64,000 nucleotides of DNA from Vibrio sp. MEBiC08052 (GTDB lineage Bacteria > Pseudomonadota > Gammaproteobacteria > Enterobacterales > Vibrionaceae). Position 1 is the stretch's first letter; every line of letters begins with the position of its first letter. The translations under genes were made by a program, and so were the position numbers. The notes beneath the pieces were generated by a model, which did no database searches, had not been told where the DNA came from, and was given only the letters and a program-made list of their open reading frames with translations. This document shows positions 1-10,509 of the stretch, piece after piece. The stretch lies in assembly GCF_001506075.1 (NCBI RefSeq), contig NZ_KQ947475.1:1-64000 (forward strand). Direction: 5' to 3'.

Positions 1-28
1 CATGTGAGAGTAGGACATCGCCAGGCTT
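1..28 (+). rRNA. rrf: 5S ribosomal RNA, 3' end (partial)
   Basis: The first bases match the last part of gammaproteobacterial 5S rRNA, including the conserved GAGAGTAGG segment and the closing GCCAGGC that pairs with the 5' end. The rest of the rRNA operon lies to the left of the window. The exact 3' end is uncertain by a base or two. Confidence 0.85.
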
Positions 29-173
29 TAATTGTTTATCTTGGTTCTTGTTTGCATCTAATCTGCTGCACATTTCCCAAGATAACCTAAATAAAGCAGT
101 TGTTGGTAAGACTTTATTTAGAGAAATTTAACTAAAAATAGGATAATTAGGTCTGTTTTTAGTCACAATTTGT

Positions 174-264
174 GGAGAGATGGCTGAGTGGTTGAAAGCA
201 CCGGTCTTGAAAACCGGCGATGGTTAATAGCTATCCTAGGGTTCAAATCCCTATCTCTCCGCCA
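174..264 (+). tRNA. tRNA-Ser (anticodon UGA)
   Basis: A full 91-nt class II tRNA with long variable arm. The acceptor stem GGAGAGA pairs with TCTCTCC, the discriminator is G, and CCA is encoded. The anticodon stem CCGGT/ACCGG encloses CTTGAAA, giving anticodon TGA. It lies about 145 bases after the 5S end, so it may be read as a distal tRNA of the rRNA operon or from its own promoter. Confidence 0.96.
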
Positions 265-267
265 CTT

Positions 268-301
268 TAAAAAAGCCGTTGATATTTCAACGGCTTTTTT
301 T
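268..301 (+). terminator. Rho-independent terminator after tRNA-Ser
   Basis: An 8-bp perfect stem GCCGTTGA/TCAACGGC with a 4-nt loop is flanked by an A run and a T run. It starts directly after the CCA of tRNA-Ser and probably ends the rRNA/tRNA transcript. Confidence 0.9.
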
Positions 302-429
302 ATGCCTTTAAATCACCAATTCCTATCGATTTTGCTGCCTGAAGGTTCAAGCTTATATTTTTAAAAGCACAGGTATTCAGTGAGTGTACATCTCTGTTTA
401 TTACTGGCTGTTCTTCAGCACCAGATAGT

Positions 430-1821
430 GTGCCATTATCTGATCATGACTATTGTGCTGTACCGCTGAATCGCTCAACGCAGACTTTATCTCAGTTTAC
501 CGCGCCTTTTGCATCAGAAATGCGGCATAAGACCGGCGTCTATGTGTTGGAGCAAGGAACGGAAGCGATGATGTCCCGTGCATGGCTGTCTGAACGTGCG
601 GAAAAATCTATCGATGTACAATATTTTATATTTTCAATCGATAATATTGGCCTGATTGCTACCGATTATTTGGTGCGTGCTGCTGAGCGTGGTGTCAAAG
701 TTCGAGTGTTGGTTGACGATATTATGCTTGAAGCTCGGGGGGATGAGCTTTTAATGCTGGCTGCACATAAGAATATCGAGATTAAAATTTATAATCCGAA
801 TGCGAATGTCGGCAAGAATATTCTCGGAAAACTTACATCGCTTGTGACTGATTTCCATGGTCTCAATCAGAGAATGCATAATAAAGTATTTCTTGTTGAT
901 CAACAAATTGCAATTACTGGTGGGCGCAATATTGCCGATGAATATTTTGGCTTCGATCATGACTATAATTTCAGGGACAGAGATGTTTTCCTCGCAGGTA
1001 AAGCCGTTCATTCAGTACAAGCATCTTTTGAACAGTATTGGCAAAATGATCTCAGTGTTTCCGTAGAAAACCTTGTTGATCGTCAGCAATCTTCAGAGAA
1101 TCCGGATTTTTCTCGGCTACATTCCTATGCGTGTGATCCTGAGAATTTTAATTCAGAGATTAGAAAAGAGATCGAAGAAGTACCCGAGACCTTTAATCAC
1201 CTCGTAGATGAAGGTAAATTTTTATTTATCGATCATATTGAATATATTACTGACATTCCGGGAAAGAATGATCGCAAGCATTTTCTGGGTGGCGGAAGTA
1301 TTACCAAAGATAAGTTGGTTGAACTTGCGGAAAAAGCAACTGACAGTATCGTTATTCAGACACCATATTTGATTACAACTAAAAGAGACCGGGCATTTCT
1401 ACGTCAATTGGTTAATCATGGTGTCAAAATAAAAATACTTACAAACAGTCTGGCATCCAATGATAATTTAGAAGCTTTTAGCGGCTATCAAAGAAATAGA
1501 AATGAATTACTCGACACTGGTGTCGAAGTTTACGAATTCAGACCTGATGCTAGAATTAGGCAGAGGGTGATGTCGGAACATATGTATAAACGATTACCAT
1601 CGGTACCTATATTTGGCCTCCATGCCAAAACGATGACGATTGATAATAATATTACCGTGATTGGTACTTATAATTTTGATCCTCGCAGTGCAAATTTAAA
1701 TACTGAGAGTATGACGATTATTTACTCTCCTGATGTTACACAAGATGTGAAAGCTTCTATGTTAAAAGAAATGGAAGCAGAGAATGCATGGAAGGTTACC
1801 AAACAAAGTTCGTTTATTTAA
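430..1821 (+). CDS. Phospholipase D family protein, cardiolipin synthase ClsC/YmdC-like
   Basis: The protein has two HKD catalytic motifs, H150-K152-D157 (MHNKVFLVD) and H398-K400-D405 (LHAKTMTID), each followed by the usual G-x-x-N segment. This defines a phosphatidyl-transferase or phospholipase of the PLD superfamily. ClsC-like members make or remodel cardiolipin at the membrane. The start is doubtful. GTG at 430 is the first usual start codon in the frame, but the reading frame stays open back to a stop at 340 and encodes I-T-G-C, a good lipobox, at codons 400-411. Related Vibrio proteins are lipoproteins, so the true N-terminus is probably upstream, with a lost or unusual start codon. 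No strong Shine-Dalgarno sequence precedes 430. Confidence 0.8.
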   Translation: MPLSDHDYCAVPLNRSTQTLSQFTAPFASEMRHKTGVYVLEQGTEAMMSRAWLSERAEKSIDVQYFIFSIDNIGLIATDYLVRAAERGVKVRVLVDDIMLEARGDELLMLAAHKNIEIKIYNPNANVGKNILGKLTSLVTDFHGLNQRMHNKVFLVDQQIAITGGRNIADEYFGFDHDYNFRDRDVFLAGKAVHSVQASFEQYWQNDLSVSVENLVDRQQSSENPDFSRLHSYACDPENFNSEIRKEIEEVPETFNHLVDEGKFLFIDHIEYITDIPGKNDRKHFLGGGSITKDKLVELAEKATDSIVIQTPYLITTKRDRAFLRQLVNHGVKIKILTNSLASNDNLEAFSGYQRNRNELLDTGVEVYEFRPDARIRQRVMSEHMYKRLPSVPIFGLHAKTMTIDNNITVIGTYNFDPRSANLNTESMTIIYSPDVTQDVKASMLKEMEAENAWKVTKQSSFI

Positions 1822-2256
1822 ACAAATTGGGGTGAAGCTGCGGAGAATTGTGCCGAAAAGTATACTCTAACATTGTCATATTAAATTCATTCGACAATGT
1901 TCGATTCAAGAATTTATGGAAAGCCCCGTACTGTATTCCATGGGCATATGGATGACACGGATGAATTAAGGTCTTGTTGAATCGACTCATCCAATAAAAA
2001 TTACGCACATACATGGCAATATTCACTGCCAAAGTTCTTTCGTCAATATAGATATGTGTGAATATGATATAAATATATCTGTATATAAATTACGCTTATA
2101 TTGGTAGATCAATAAATATAACCAAGTGATAACTGAAAGAATAAAAAATATGTGATGGATTTATTGGACAAGTCATAGGAATCTTGCAAAAACGCTGCCG
2201 CACACTATTTTCAAATAAGGCATAAAAAATTGCCGGGACTTGGTGAGAGAGGATTC
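1822..2256. other. Intergenic stretch, no gene recognised
   Basis: AT-rich sequence between the PLD gene and the chemoreceptor gene. Short frames here have no plausible start signals or recognisable protein sequence. I see no clear terminator. The right part must carry the chemoreceptor promoter. Confidence 0.5.
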
Positions 2257-4218
2257 ATGAAAATAAGAACGAAGCTGATTGCAACATTTGTAGTCGCAGT
2301 AATCGTGCCTGTTGCATTTTTAGCGATTTTCTCAATAAGAGAAGTGACTGATGCGGCTATCATCCAATTTCAAAAATCAACAAAGAAAGAAATTGTACAA
2401 GTTGATCGTGCATTCAATATTTTCTTCGAGAATGCGAAGAAGAGTATTGATTATCTTGCATCGGTGCCGGAAATTATCGGACCTTTATCTGGTGCACCAA
2501 GCTTTGTCGATCAACGGAATATCGACAAATTTCAGGGATGGGTTTCCCTAGACGGGGCCGCGAAGCGACTGTTTGAAATTTTTGATGATTTTGGGAAAGC
2601 ACAAAAAAATCTCGCCTATATATACACCGGACGTGAGACGGGCAATTATATCGAATGGCCGGGTAGTGACTATTCTTCGCCTTTCGACCCTCGGGTTCGC
2701 CCATGGTATAAAGCGGCAATGAACGGTAATGGCAAAGCGGTGATGACGAATGCCTATTACTGGAAAGGGGATGATGCAACTTACATTGCGATTGCGAAAA
2801 CGGTTAAGAATCAAAACAATAAAGTACTTGGTGTCGTCAGCTTAGATATTTCAGTCAATGAGCTGACCGATATCGTGAAAAATATCACCATTGGTGCCAA
2901 TGGCTACATTGTCTTGCTCGAAGACAATGACAATATCTTAGTTGATCCCTACAAACCCGAGAATAACTTTAAATCGGTGAGTGATGTTGAAACACCGTTT
3001 TTTAAATTGATGAACGAGCACCCGAAAGCGCTATTTGAGATCAACCGTGGCGGAACCGACTATCTGGGACAGATTATTACTTCTAAGTTGGGTTGGCGCT
3101 TTGTTGCATTAGTACCTAAGTCTGAAGTCTACGCTGCTGCGGTGAAACAGACTTATGTGACTTTCGCGATTGTGATTCCGTTAGTCATTATCTTCATTCT
3201 GATCGCATTCTATGTTTCCAAAGTCATTACCTCACAAATCAGCAGTGTGACGGGGGTGCTACGGCAAATTTCTCAGGGGCATGGTGATTTGACGATTAAG
3301 CTCGATGCAACTGCCAAAGATGAGGTCGGAGAACTCTCTCGTGCCTTTAATGACTTTGTTGACAAGTTAGGGAATCTGATTCGCGAAGTGGTTAGCCTCA
3401 GCGCCGATCTGAAGCGTATGGCTGCTACAGCGACGGATAAAGCGCATCAGTGGCAGGATGATTCAGGGAAGCAGCTAGAAAAAGTCACACTTGTGGCTGA
3501 TGCCATCTCAGAAATGTCGAAAGCGACGGCTGAAATTGCATCCAGCTCCGAGCAGGCTGCGGGGATTGCTGAAAGTAGTTCAGCGGCATGTACAAATGGA
3601 AAATTAGTCGTTGAAAATACAAGAGAGTCGATCGAGATGCTTGCCAGTGAAGTGCATATGACGAGTGATATCATCAGCAAGCTCAATGACAATTCTCAAC
3701 AGATTACCACCATTATTACCACGATTCAGGGAATTGCAGAGCAGACAAACTTACTAGCGTTAAACGCAGCCATTGAAGCCGCCAGAGCCGGAGAACATGG
3801 CCGAGGGTTTGCTGTAGTTGCTGATGAAGTCCGTAATCTGTCACAGAAGACAACGACGTCTACGGAAGAAATTCAGCAAATGATCCAAGAGTTGCAACAA
3901 ACCACGCAACAAGCAGCAAACGTCATGAAAAATAGTAAGTCGATGACCGATAGTGCTGTAGAACAAGCCAACACTGCCAGCGAAAGTTTGATTCAGCTAG
4001 CCCATTCGATTGATCAGATAAAAGGTGCTTCAATCCAGATTGCGACAGCGACTGAGGAACAGTCTTGTGTCTGTGAAGACATCACACTCAATACACAGCA
4101 AATTAATGGCATTGCCACTCAACTGACAGAAGACGCACAGGGACAACTGGATAGTGCTGAAGCGTTCCGTGCCGTCTCTGATAAGATGTTCGATTTGGTA
4201 GGAAAATTTAAAGTATAA
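2257..4218 (+). CDS. Methyl-accepting chemotaxis protein with dCache sensor
   Basis: A transmembrane chemoreceptor of 653 residues. A first membrane segment (about residues 8-30) leads to a periplasmic double-Cache domain containing the typical [12 protein letters not shown] segment. A second membrane segment lies near residue 305, followed by a HAMP domain and the cytoplasmic signalling hairpin. The hairpin tip has the conserved [20 protein letters not shown] core that contacts CheA and CheW. I chose ATG 2257 because GAGAGGA lies just upstream; a TTG frame start at 2230 adds nine residues without support. Cache sensors of this type often bind amino acids, but the ligand cannot be read from the sequence. 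It stands alone, as most Vibrio receptors do. Confidence 0.93.
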   Translation: MKIRTKLIATFVVAVIVPVAFLAIFSIREVTDAAIIQFQKSTKKEIVQVDRAFNIFFENAKKSIDYLASVPEIIGPLSGAPSFVDQRNIDKFQGWVSLDGAAKRLFEIFDDFGKAQKNLAYIYTGRETGNYIEWPGSDYSSPFDPRVRPWYKAAMNGNGKAVMTNAYYWKGDDATYIAIAKTVKNQNNKVLGVVSLDISVNELTDIVKNITIGANGYIVLLEDNDNILVDPYKPENNFKSVSDVETPFFKLMNEHPKALFEINRGGTDYLGQIITSKLGWRFVALVPKSEVYAAAVKQTYVTFAIVIPLVIIFILIAFYVSKVITSQISSVTGVLRQISQGHGDLTIKLDATAKDEVGELSRAFNDFVDKLGNLIREVVSLSADLKRMAATATDKAHQWQDDSGKQLEKVTLVADAISEMSKATAEIASSSEQAAGIAESSSAACTNGKLVVENTRESIEMLASEVHMTSDIISKLNDNSQQITTIITTIQGIAEQTNLLALNAAIEAARAGEHGRGFAVVADEVRNLSQKTTTSTEEIQQMIQELQQTTQQAANVMKNSKSMTDSAVEQANTASESLIQLAHSIDQIKGASIQIATATEEQSCVCEDITLNTQQINGIATQLTEDAQGQLDSAEAFRAVSDKMFDLVGKFKV

Positions 4219-4244
4219 TCAATTAATTGAAAATCTATCACAGC

Positions 4245-4276
4245 AAATGCCTGAGTCGTGATGCTCCGGCATTTTT
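4245..4276 (+). terminator. Probable terminator between the chemoreceptor gene and ilvY
   Basis: AAATGCC and GGCATTT pair around an inner GAG/CTC, followed by a T run. The two flanking genes converge here, so it may act in both directions. Confidence 0.65.
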
Positions 4277-4320
4277 CGATTTGGCCTCAACTATTTTACA
4301 ACCTAACCGCAGGTTCTGAA

Positions 4321-5217
4321 TTAAGTCACAATACTTCTTTTGGCAGTGACAACCTGCCATAAGGCTTTTACCAGCGGTTGCTCCAATTGGGACTGACGGC
4401 AGCAGACCCCCAATTGGAACGGTGGTATCAACTGACTCTCCGGCAAGCGTTGCACCTTTTCTCGGGCTGGGCTGTTATTGATGACAACATCAGGTGCAAT
4501 CCCGATTCCGTATCCGAGCGCAACCATACTCACTATTGCTTCGTGACCGGCACTTTGAGCATAGATATTGGGTTTGATTCCCATTTCCTTAAACCAAGTA
4601 TTGGCCCTTTCTCTTGCCGTCCCTGATTCAGGGACGATGAATGGAATCGTTGACCAGTCAATCGGGTCGGCACGAAGAGCCTGCTCGAAGCTGCTGACAC
4701 CGACAGGGGCAATGACTGACAGCGGTATCTCACTGATCGATTCAAATACAATGCGGTTAGGCAGTTGTTCAGGCAAAGCTGAGATGGCTAGATCGGCTTC
4801 GTTGTTCAGGACCTTGTCGATTGCCTGAGCAGGATCACCCGTTAATAGTTTGAATTCAATAAACGGGTGTTGAGAGCGAAAATCAGCCAGTAGTTCCGGA
4901 AGGTGGCTATAGCTAGCCGTTACCGAACAAAACAGGCGGATTTCACCTTTCAGCGTTTGGTTACTCTCATGCAGTTCCGCCTGAAACTGCTGCCACTCAC
5001 TGATGATTTTCAAGGCGATCGGCAGAAGTCGAAGGCCTGTTGACGTCACTTCTACCCGGCGGTTATCGCGGATAAAGAGGTGTCGTCCGATTTCATCTTC
5101 AAACTTTTGAATTTGACGGCTTAATGCGGATGGACTCATGTGCATTGCCGCTGCAGTTTTACTAAAGTTTTTACTGTCACAGAGATGGACAAAAAGTTCT
5201 AATATTCTGATATTCAT
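4321..5217 (-). CDS. ilvY: LysR-type activator of ilvC
   Basis: This 298-residue LysR-family protein has an N-terminal winged helix-turn-helix (about residues 1-60, with the SPSALSRQIQKFE recognition helix) and a C-terminal effector-binding domain. Length and gene position match E. coli IlvY, which binds acetolactate or acetohydroxybutyrate and then activates ilvC. The gene is divergent from ilvC with a 138-base shared control region, the classic ilvY/ilvC arrangement. Autoregulation through the same operators is known for the family and likely here. Confidence 0.93.
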   Translation of the reverse strand: MNIRILELFVHLCDSKNFSKTAAAMHMSPSALSRQIQKFEDEIGRHLFIRDNRRVEVTSTGLRLLPIALKIISEWQQFQAELHESNQTLKGEIRLFCSVTASYSHLPELLADFRSQHPFIEFKLLTGDPAQAIDKVLNNEADLAISALPEQLPNRIVFESISEIPLSVIAPVGVSSFEQALRADPIDWSTIPFIVPESGTARERANTWFKEMGIKPNIYAQSAGHEAIVSMVALGYGIGIAPDVVINNSPAREKVQRLPESQLIPPFQLGVCCRQSQLEQPLVKALWQVVTAKRSIVT

Positions 5218-5233
5218 ATTGTTGTCTAATGTG

Positions 5234-5248
5234 TTGCATTTTTTGCAA
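5234..5248. promoter_or_regulatory. Candidate IlvY operator in the ilvY-ilvC control region
   Basis: TTGCA and TGCAA form an inverted repeat with a 5-base T spacer, close to the T-N11-A pattern of LysR-type operators. It lies between the divergent ilvY and ilvC starts. Assignment to IlvY is by position. Confidence 0.5.
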
Positions 5249-5355
5249 TACTTAGTTGTGAATATATCACTTTCGGCAACAGAATGTCTGATTTAATATG
5301 TGGATATTCGGTGCCTGCTACCGACATGATGGATCAATAACGAAGGAGCCCCTAC

Positions 5356-6840
5356 ATGGCTAACTATTTCAATACACTGAACTTACGTCAGCAACTGGAT
5401 CAACTTGGCCGTTGCCGTTTTATGGACCGTGAAGAATTTGCCAATGAAGCAGATTACCTCAAAGGTAAGAAAGTTGTGATCGTTGGCTGTGGTGCACAAG
5501 GTTTAAACCAAGGCCTGAACATGCGTGATTCTGGTCTGGATGTTGCCTATGCATTACGTCAGGCGGCGATCGATGAGCAACGTCAATCCTATAAGAATGC
5601 GAAAGACAATGGTTTTGAAGTGGGTAGCTACGAGCAACTGATTCCTCAAGCGGATCTGGTGGTTAATCTGACGCCTGATAAACAGCATACCAATGTTGTT
5701 GAAACCATTATGCCTCTCATGAAAGAAGGTGCAGCGTTGGGCTATTCACATGGCTTCAATATCGTTGAGGAAGGGATGCAAATCCGTAAAGATTTGACGG
5801 TTGTCATGGTTGCACCGAAGTGTCCGGGAACTGAAGTTCGTGAAGAGTATAAGCGTGGTTTCGGTGTACCGACACTTATTGCTGTACACCCAGAAAATGA
5901 TCCACAAGGAGATGGTCTGGAAATCGCGAAAGCATGGGCTGCTGCAACCGGTGGACATCGTGCGGGTTGTCTGGAGTCTTCTTTTGTTGCTGAAGTCAAA
6001 TCAGACCTGATGGGTGAACAAACGATTCTGTGTGGCATGTTGCAAGCCGGCTCTATCGTGTGCTACGAAAAAATGGTTGCCGAAGGTATCGATGCCGGCT
6101 ACGCAGGAAAACTGCTGCAATACGGTTGGGAAACTATTACGGAAGCCCTGAAGTTCGGTGGTATCACGCATATGATGGATCGCCTGTCGAATCCTGCGAA
6201 AATCAAAGCATTTGAGTTGTCCGAAGATCTTAAAGACTTACTGCGTCCGCTGTATAACAAACACATGGACGACATCATTGTTGGTGAATTTTCTAGTACG
6301 ATGATGGCTGACTGGGCAAATGATGATGCAAATCTGTTGAACTGGCGTAAAGAAACGGGTGAAACGGCATTTGAGAACTACCCTGAATCAGATGTGAAAA
6401 TCACTGAGCAAGAATATTTTGACCACGGTATCCTGATGATCGCGATGGTTCGTGCCGGGGTTGAGCTGGCATTTGAAGCGATGACTGCTTCCGGGATCAT
6501 TGATGAATCAGCTTATTACGAGTCTCTACATGAGCTACCACTGATTGCCAATACCATTGCTCGCAAGCGTCTGTATGAAATGAATGTTGTTATCTCTGAT
6601 ACAGCAGAATACGGAAACTACCTGTTTGCCAATGTTGCGACTCCGCTACTCCGTGAAAAATTCATGCCTTCAGTGAGTACGGATGTGATTGGTAAAGGCT
6701 TAGGCGAAACGTCTAATCAGGTTGATAACGCTTATCTGATCGAGGTGAACAGCGTAATTCGCAATCATCCGGTTGAGTATATCGGTGAAGAATTACGTGG
6801 CTATATGAAAGATATGAAGCGTATTGCCGTAGGTGGTTAA
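5356..6840 (+). CDS. ilvC: Ketol-acid reductoisomerase, class II
   Basis: The cytosolic enzyme of branched-chain amino acid synthesis that isomerises and reduces acetolactate or acetohydroxybutyrate with NADPH and Mg2+. At 494 residues it is the long class II form, with a duplicated C-terminal knotted domain as in E. coli IlvC (491). The Rossmann segment [21 protein letters not shown] near residues 40-60 is the NADPH-binding site, and acidic metal ligands lie in the [12 protein letters not shown] helix. GAAGGAG precedes ATG 5356. The gene is monocistronic, controlled by divergent ilvY, and followed by a strong terminator. Confidence 0.98.
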   Translation: MANYFNTLNLRQQLDQLGRCRFMDREEFANEADYLKGKKVVIVGCGAQGLNQGLNMRDSGLDVAYALRQAAIDEQRQSYKNAKDNGFEVGSYEQLIPQADLVVNLTPDKQHTNVVETIMPLMKEGAALGYSHGFNIVEEGMQIRKDLTVVMVAPKCPGTEVREEYKRGFGVPTLIAVHPENDPQGDGLEIAKAWAAATGGHRAGCLESSFVAEVKSDLMGEQTILCGMLQAGSIVCYEKMVAEGIDAGYAGKLLQYGWETITEALKFGGITHMMDRLSNPAKIKAFELSEDLKDLLRPLYNKHMDDIIVGEFSSTMMADWANDDANLLNWRKETGETAFENYPESDVKITEQEYFDHGILMIAMVRAGVELAFEAMTASGIIDESAYYESLHELPLIANTIARKRLYEMNVVISDTAEYGNYLFANVATPLLREKFMPSVSTDVIGKGLGETSNQVDNAYLIEVNSVIRNHPVEYIGEELRGYMKDMKRIAVGG

Positions 6841-6892
6841 GCTGATGCTGTCGTCACCATTTTAGGTGACGATCACTGAGGTTATGTTATAA

Positions 6893-6923
6893 AAAGGCCT
6901 GAATCAAATGATTCAGGCCTTTT
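6893..6923 (+). terminator. Terminator of ilvC
   Basis: A 14-bp perfect stem (AAAGGCCTGAATCA and its complement) with a 2-base loop and a short T run. A-rich sequence on the left lets it serve the convergent ubiK side too. Confidence 0.9.
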
Positions 6924-6996
6924 GCTTTTGAATAACATGAGATAACTCGTCATGAAAGCTTGCAGAACATGACAAATTGCTCTCAGTTCACTTCAA

Positions 6997-7254
6997 TCAT
7001 TTATCTTGTTTGGACAATTTATCTTCCAACTCAGTAAGCTTTGTTTCCAACTGAGTCAACTTTTCACGGGTACGAAGTAATACTTGTGTCTGAACATCAA
7101 ATTCTTCACGACTGACAACATCCAGCTTATTCAATTGTCCTTGAATGACCTGACGAACTTTTTGTTCAACATCAGCACCAAGGTCTTTAACTGGTTGCGG
7201 CATGGCATCATGAATCTGTTTTGCGACTTGCTCTAGCTTTTTGGGATCAAACAT
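6997..7254 (-). CDS. ubiK: Ubiquinone biosynthesis accessory factor UbiK (YqiC)
   Basis: An 85-residue protein starting [19 protein letters not shown]. Its amphipathic N-terminal region is followed by a C-terminal coiled coil ([20 protein letters not shown]), the layout of UbiK/YqiC. In E. coli UbiK pairs with UbiJ and supports aerobic ubiquinone synthesis at the membrane. I chose ATG 7254, which has GAGGAG upstream; a longer in-frame extension to 7356 does not resemble the family. Confidence 0.92.
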   Translation of the reverse strand: MFDPKKLEQVAKQIHDAMPQPVKDLGADVEQKVRQVIQGQLNKLDVVSREEFDVQTQVLLRTREKLTQLETKLTELEDKLSKQDK

Positions 7255-7384
7255 ATAGGGTAAAACTCCTCTTCTGTTACCTGTTATTCTATGTAATTCA
7301 GGCAAGAAAGTCGTTATGAAAGTCGACAAAAAAGGCCACAAACTGTGGCCTTTCACTTATCCGAATATCAAACACACCTTACGT

Positions 7385-10300
7385 CTATGAAGCTGTATGG
7401 GTTGGCGCTTCATCGGTTGATTGCTTTTCTTCATCGTCTTCCACAAAAACCGGTAGTGGTTTGTGTTTCTCTGCCAAGTAACTGTAGATGACAGGAAGTA
7501 CAAACAGCGTAAACAATGTTCCGATCGCAAGACCAGCAACAATCACAATACCGATACTGAATCGCTGTTTGGCACCGGCACCGGTGGCATACATTAATGG
7601 AATCAGACCGGCAATCATCGCGGCTGTGGTCATTAGGATTGGACGCAGACGAACCTTAGCCGCTTCCATGACTGCTTCAATCCGATCTTTATTGAATTTC
7701 AATTGTACCTCTTTGGCAACCTCACAAATCAAGATGCCATGCTTGGTTATCAAACCAATCAAAGTAATTAACCCGACCTGAGAATAAATATTGAGAGAAG
7801 TGAAACCAAAGAATCCACCCCATGCCAATGCGACCAGAGCTCCACAGATCGCGAGTGGTACAGACACCATGATGACGATTGGATCTCTGACGGATTCAAA
7901 CTGAATAGCCAGAACCAAGAAGATAATTGCCAAAGCGAGAGCAAAGGTCGTATAGAGTGCGCTCCCTTCGGTAATAAACTGACGAGATTCACCCATGTAG
8001 TCGCGGGTGTATCCGGTCGGTAGCGTCTTATCGACTTCATGATTCAACCACTCAAGTGCACTTCCCATGGTGACTCCGGGGGTTGGTACTGCACTGATGG
8101 TTGCTGAGTTCAACTGGTTAAAGTGGGGTAATGCCCGAGGTTCTGAAACCACATCAATCTTAATCAGACTGCGTAAGGGAATCGCATCTCCATTTGCGGC
8201 CAGTACATAGTAATTGTTCATCGACTCAGGGTTGAGTCGGTACTTACGTTCGACTTGCGGAATGACTTCATAGGAACGTCCGTAGAGATCAACGCGATTG
8301 ACATACCCGTCAGCCATCATTGTTGCCAGTGTCGTCCCAATATCCTGCATCGTCACTCCATAAGCACCTGCTTTGTCTTTATCAATGCTGATCTTCATCG
8401 TTGCTGAATCGAAGTTCAGATCCAGTGTTGAGTAGACAAACAAGGGGCTCTGTTGAACTTTGCCCAGAATGTCTGAAGCCAAAGTAAACAGGTTCTCGAA
8501 GCTGTTTGGTGTTTTCAGAACTAACTGAATCGGTAGACCTGAACCGGCACCCGGCAGTTCTGGCATCTCGAAAGCGGAAACAGACATGCTCGGAACTTCT
8601 TTAAGAAGTCCTTGTAGTCGTTTTTGTATTTCAGACTGACTTGCTTCCCGCTGACTCCAAGGTACCATGACCGAGAAACCCAGAGACTGGTTTGATTTCG
8701 GCACACCAGTAAACTCCAGATTTAAGTTAACTTCAGGTTGCTTCATCAAAATATCATTGACGTGCTCCATGGTTCTCTGCATGTAGTCAAGGTTAGCGTT
8801 TGACTGGCCATTGGCAATAAACATCACCACCCCGTTATCCTCAGAAGGGGCCAGTTCAGTCGGAATAAATTTGAACAGTACCGGCAGGCTGGCAAGGATA
8901 ATCAAGGCAAAAGCAATCACAACGGGACGGTGCATCATGACCGCCGATAGCATTTTCTCATAGCGGTTAGTCATACGATCCAATGCTGAGTGAACCCGAC
9001 TTTCAAATCCGTTGGGGGTGCCGTGTGCGATAAGCATCTTTGAACACATCATCGGTGAAAGCGTTAGTGCAATAATCCCTGAAACGATCACCGAACCTGC
9101 CAGAGATAATGCAAACTCTTTAAATAGTGAGCCTGTAATCCCTTGTGTCAGTGCAATTGGTGCATATACTGCCGCCAGAGTGAGTGTCATGGCAATGACC
9201 GGTAACGCAATTTCTCTGGTTCCGATAATCGCTGCCCTAAATGGTGTCTCACCCAGCTTGATGTGACGGTCAACGTTTTCGAGAACAACGATCGCATCAT
9301 CAACAACCAAACCGATAGCGAGCACCATGGCAAGCAGTGTCATTAAGTTCCAGGAAAACCCGAAAGTCTGCATCACCAGAGAAACCCCAATCAGAGACAG
9401 TGGTATAGTGATGATCGGAATCACGACAGCGCGGAAAGAACCGAGGAAAAGGCTAATTACCACCAATACGATTAGAATTGCTTCTCCGATGGTTTTGATA
9501 ACCTCGTTAATCGACTCGTTGATTGCTTCTGTTGAGTCGTAGAGCAGCGTCATCTTGATATTGCTCGGCATATTCTTTTCGATGCGCGGCATAATCGCTC
9601 TGACATCTCGTGCGATATCAATCGGGTTGGCACTGGGGGCAGCATTTATGGCGGCAACAATAGCTTCTTTTCCGTTTGCGGTTGCCCGATAGGTATCATG
9701 GCTTTTGGCCAGCGATACTTTGGCGATGTCTCCCAAGCGGATAATTTGACCACCATCCGACTTGATGACCAGCCGTTCTAATTCTGTGGTCGTAGAAACC
9801 TGTGTATCCGCATCACCATTATAGAGAACAAATTCCCCCGTTGATTGCCCTGTCGCGGATTGGTAGTTATTCGCGCTCAGAACACTCATAACTTGAGATG
9901 CAGACAGTTTCAATGCGGCCATTTTATTGGGGTCTAACCAAATACGCAGGCCATATTTGATCCCACCATAGAGATCAACCTTCGACACACCACTGACCGA
10001 GAATAATTGTGGGTTGACCACGCGCTCGAGATAGTCGTTGATTTGGCTCGAATTCAACTCATCACTGGAAAAACCAATATACAGTACCGCAGTTGTTGAG
10101 CCGGTTGACATCGTCACACTCGAGTCTTCAGCTTCTTTTGGCAGTTGTGAGCGCACCGAGTTGGTTTTTGCCAATATATCAGCCAATGCCGCATTCGGAT
10201 CGGTATTGAGCTTCATTTTGATCGTAATTATTGAACCACCCATTGAGGATTCAGAGGTCATGTAGTCGATATTATCGGCTTGAGCAATGGCTTGTTCCAA

Positions 10301-10498
10301 GGGTTGGGTAATGAATCCCTGAATCAGATCCGAGCTGGCACCATAGTAGCCAGTTGTCACGGTGATCACGGTGTTCGTCATCTCTGGATACTGTCTGACT
10401 TGCAGCTTGAATACGGCTTGTAATCCAAGCAAGGCAATCAACAGACTCAGTGAGATGGCGAGAACCGGACGTTTGATGAAAATGTCAGTAAAACGCAT
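7385..10498 (-). CDS. vexB: RND multidrug efflux permease, VexB-like
   Basis: This inner-membrane proton-driven pump has 1037 residues, the size of HAE1-family RND transporters. It shows the duplicated 6-TM plan: TM1 begins FIKRPVLAISLSLLIALLG, TM4 carries the paired aspartates of GLVVDDAIVVLENV, and two large periplasmic loops hold the drug-binding porter domain. The adaptor gene lies 11 bases upstream, so the two are co-transcribed; a TolC-like outer-membrane partner must come from elsewhere. From memory, V. cholerae vexAB lies next to ilvC and yqiC, the same context, which supports the name. Substrates (bile salts, detergents, antibiotics) are inferred from VexB. Confidence 0.9.
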   Translation of the reverse strand: MRFTDIFIKRPVLAISLSLLIALLGLQAVFKLQVRQYPEMTNTVITVTTGYYGASSDLIQGFITQPLEQAIAQADNIDYMTSESSMGGSIITIKMKLNTDPNAALADILAKTNSVRSQLPKEAEDSSVTMSTGSTTAVLYIGFSSDELNSSQINDYLERVVNPQLFSVSGVSKVDLYGGIKYGLRIWLDPNKMAALKLSASQVMSVLSANNYQSATGQSTGEFVLYNGDADTQVSTTTELERLVIKSDGGQIIRLGDIAKVSLAKSHDTYRATANGKEAIVAAINAAPSANPIDIARDVRAIMPRIEKNMPSNIKMTLLYDSTEAINESINEVIKTIGEAILIVLVVISLFLGSFRAVVIPIITIPLSLIGVSLVMQTFGFSWNLMTLLAMVLAIGLVVDDAIVVLENVDRHIKLGETPFRAAIIGTREIALPVIAMTLTLAAVYAPIALTQGITGSLFKEFALSLAGSVIVSGIIALTLSPMMCSKMLIAHGTPNGFESRVHSALDRMTNRYEKMLSAVMMHRPVVIAFALIILASLPVLFKFIPTELAPSEDNGVVMFIANGQSNANLDYMQRTMEHVNDILMKQPEVNLNLEFTGVPKSNQSLGFSVMVPWSQREASQSEIQKRLQGLLKEVPSMSVSAFEMPELPGAGSGLPIQLVLKTPNSFENLFTLASDILGKVQQSPLFVYSTLDLNFDSATMKISIDKDKAGAYGVTMQDIGTTLATMMADGYVNRVDLYGRSYEVIPQVERKYRLNPESMNNYYVLAANGDAIPLRSLIKIDVVSEPRALPHFNQLNSATISAVPTPGVTMGSALEWLNHEVDKTLPTGYTRDYMGESRQFITEGSALYTTFALALAIIFLVLAIQFESVRDPIVIMVSVPLAICGALVALAWGGFFGFTSLNIYSQVGLITLIGLITKHGILICEVAKEVQLKFNKDRIEAVMEAAKVRLRPILMTTAAMIAGLIPLMYATGAGAKQRFSIGIVIVAGLAIGTLFTLFVLPVIYSYLAEKHKPLPVFVEDDEEKQSTDEAPTHTAS

Positions 10499-10509
10499 GA
10501 AACCTCCGG

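Noticed and set aside
1814..2032. Possible small minus-strand gene after the PLD gene
   Set aside because: It overlaps the PLD end and lacks start signals and family resemblance.
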